A stretch of DNA of 6,464 nucleotides. Source: an archaeon (GTDB taxonomy: Archaea; Altiarchaeota; Altiarchaeia; IMC4; QMZM01). The position numbers were made by a program, and so were the translations under genes. Below, piece after piece: positions 5,950 through 6,464 of the stretch (positions are counted from its first letter, which is position 1; every line of letters begins with the position of its first letter). Location of the stretch: the NCBI GenBank assembly GCA_029933895.1, contig JAOZNG010000065.1, positions 1-6,464 on the forward strand, written 5' to 3'. The notes under the pieces were generated by a model. The model had not been told where the DNA came from. It did no database searches and saw nothing but the letters and a program-made list of their open reading frames with translations.

Positions 5950-6464
5950 TCTATGGTGGGCGTGTTTTTTTCCCTTCAACATATCTATCTCCTCATGAGT
6001 GTGTTTATGGATGTGCAGGTGGATATTTCCCCCACCGTCCTCTATAGTCCGGGTCAGGTGAGAAACAGCCTCCTCCATAGAAAGAGGGATTTCTCTGGTG
6101 TCATACCCGAAACATGAAAGTACCTCAAACAACTTAGTGACAGCTGGAGTATCCAGATTTGATTCATCTAACAGTCCCGTATCCATCAAAATCTCTCTGG
6201 GAGAACCCTCCCCCAGTAGTGTTTTATTGAGCACATAAATCCTGTCAACAACCTCTGGAACGACATTGATGTCGTGGGTAGCTATCACCAAAGTCTTCCC
6301 CCCCTCCTGAAGCTCCCTTATGAGAGCTACCATATCTCTCCTGCTAACCGGGTCCAGGTTGGCTGTTGGCTCGTCGAATACAATGATCTCTGGATCCATC
6401 GAGAGAACTGTTGCAAAGGAGACCTTCCTCTTCTCTCCAAACGACAGGTTATGGGTGCATCTGT
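5938..6464 (-). CDS. cbiO: Cobalt/nickel ECF-type ABC transporter ATPase, C-terminal part (CbiO/NikO-like)
   Basis: This is the nucleotide-binding subunit of an energy-coupling-factor metal transporter, on the cytoplasmic side of the membrane. The gene enters from the window edge at 6464, so the Walker A part is missing. In-frame sequence from the edge shows the ABC signature LSFGEKRKVS, Walker B plus D-loop IIVFDEPTANLDP, and the H-loop IATHD. The following stretch (VDRIYVLNK, GEGSPREIL and the NLDTPAVTKLFEVL region) is typical of CbiO-type subunits. The last 30 or so residues contain eight histidines, in HLHIHKHTH and KKHAHH, a likely metal-binding tail. The ATG at 6397-6399 is an internal Met before Walker B, not the start. 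It converges on hdrB, with stop codons inside each other's last codons. Cobalt cannot be separated from nickel by motif, but the neighbouring nickel enzyme favours nickel. Confidence 0.88.
   Translation of the reverse strand, partial: RCTHNLSFGEKRKVSFATVLSMDPEIIVFDEPTANLDPVSRRDMVALIRELQEGGKTLVIATHDINVVPEVVDRIYVLNKTLLGEGSPREILMDTGLLDESNLDTPAVTKLFEVLSCFGYDTREIPLSMEEAVSHLTRTIEDGGGNIHLHIHKHTHEEIDMLKGKKHAHHRSPE
5965..5971 (+). terminator. T7 run, candidate archaeal terminator of the hdr-mvh operon
   Basis: Seven consecutive T residues begin 16 bases after the hdrB stop on the plus strand, with no obvious hairpin before them. Archaeal RNA polymerase can terminate at T-rich non-template stretches without a stem. 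The run lies within the antisense of the ATPase gene, where it encodes lysines near the C-terminus. No comparable T run was seen on the minus strand just beyond 5938. Confidence 0.45.

Noticed and set aside
6397..6399. ATG as the start of a short minus-strand gene
   Set aside because: The frame stays open to the window edge and contains the ABC signature LSFGEKRKVS upstream of this Met, so the gene begins outside the window.

Overview
The window looks archaeal. Ile is often ATA and Arg is mostly AGA/AGG, Shine-Dalgarno sites are present only in places, and the gene content is that of the cytoplasmic hydrogenase-heterodisulfide reductase system of methanogens and related archaea. The lineage cannot be fixed from this sequence. 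No methanogenesis gene is visible, so a non-methanogenic archaeon is possible.

Positions 1-147 hold no intact gene. From about 55 onward the bases translate, in the frame of the next gene, into recognisable HdrA sequence. An in-frame stop at 52-54 closes that frame, and nothing upstream of it in any frame looks like the expected FAD-binding region. Positions 148-5949 form one tight plus-strand operon of six genes: an HdrA-MvhD fusion (5'-truncated), the hydrogenase small subunit MvhG, the hydrogenase large subunit MvhA, a hydrogenase maturation endopeptidase, HdrC and HdrB. Junctions are an 8-base gap or overlaps of 4, 1, 11 and 4 bases. A T7 run just after hdrB is a plausible archaeal terminator. 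Positions 5938-6464 hold, on the minus strand, the C-terminal part of a cobalt/nickel ECF-type ABC ATPase (CbiO/NikO-like) with a histidine-rich tail. It converges on hdrB with a 12-base overlap and runs off the window edge.

Taken together, the operon encodes nearly every part of an MvhAGD-HdrABC complex. MvhA (NiFe site) and MvhG (FeS relay) would take electrons from H2. The MvhD domain would pass them to HdrA, and HdrC would carry them to HdrB, whose two non-cubane cluster sites are intact and would reduce a disulfide (CoM-S-S-CoB in methanogens, unknown here). The endopeptidase would trim the MvhA C-terminus after nickel insertion, and the neighbouring ATPase could power nickel uptake. The main anomaly is HdrA: about 200 N-terminal residues, including the glycine-rich FAD motif, are absent, one internal ferredoxin site has lost two cysteines, and the MvhD domain has an altered cysteine set. 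The gene may be broken or split, the sequence may contain an error, or the complex may be a divergent one.
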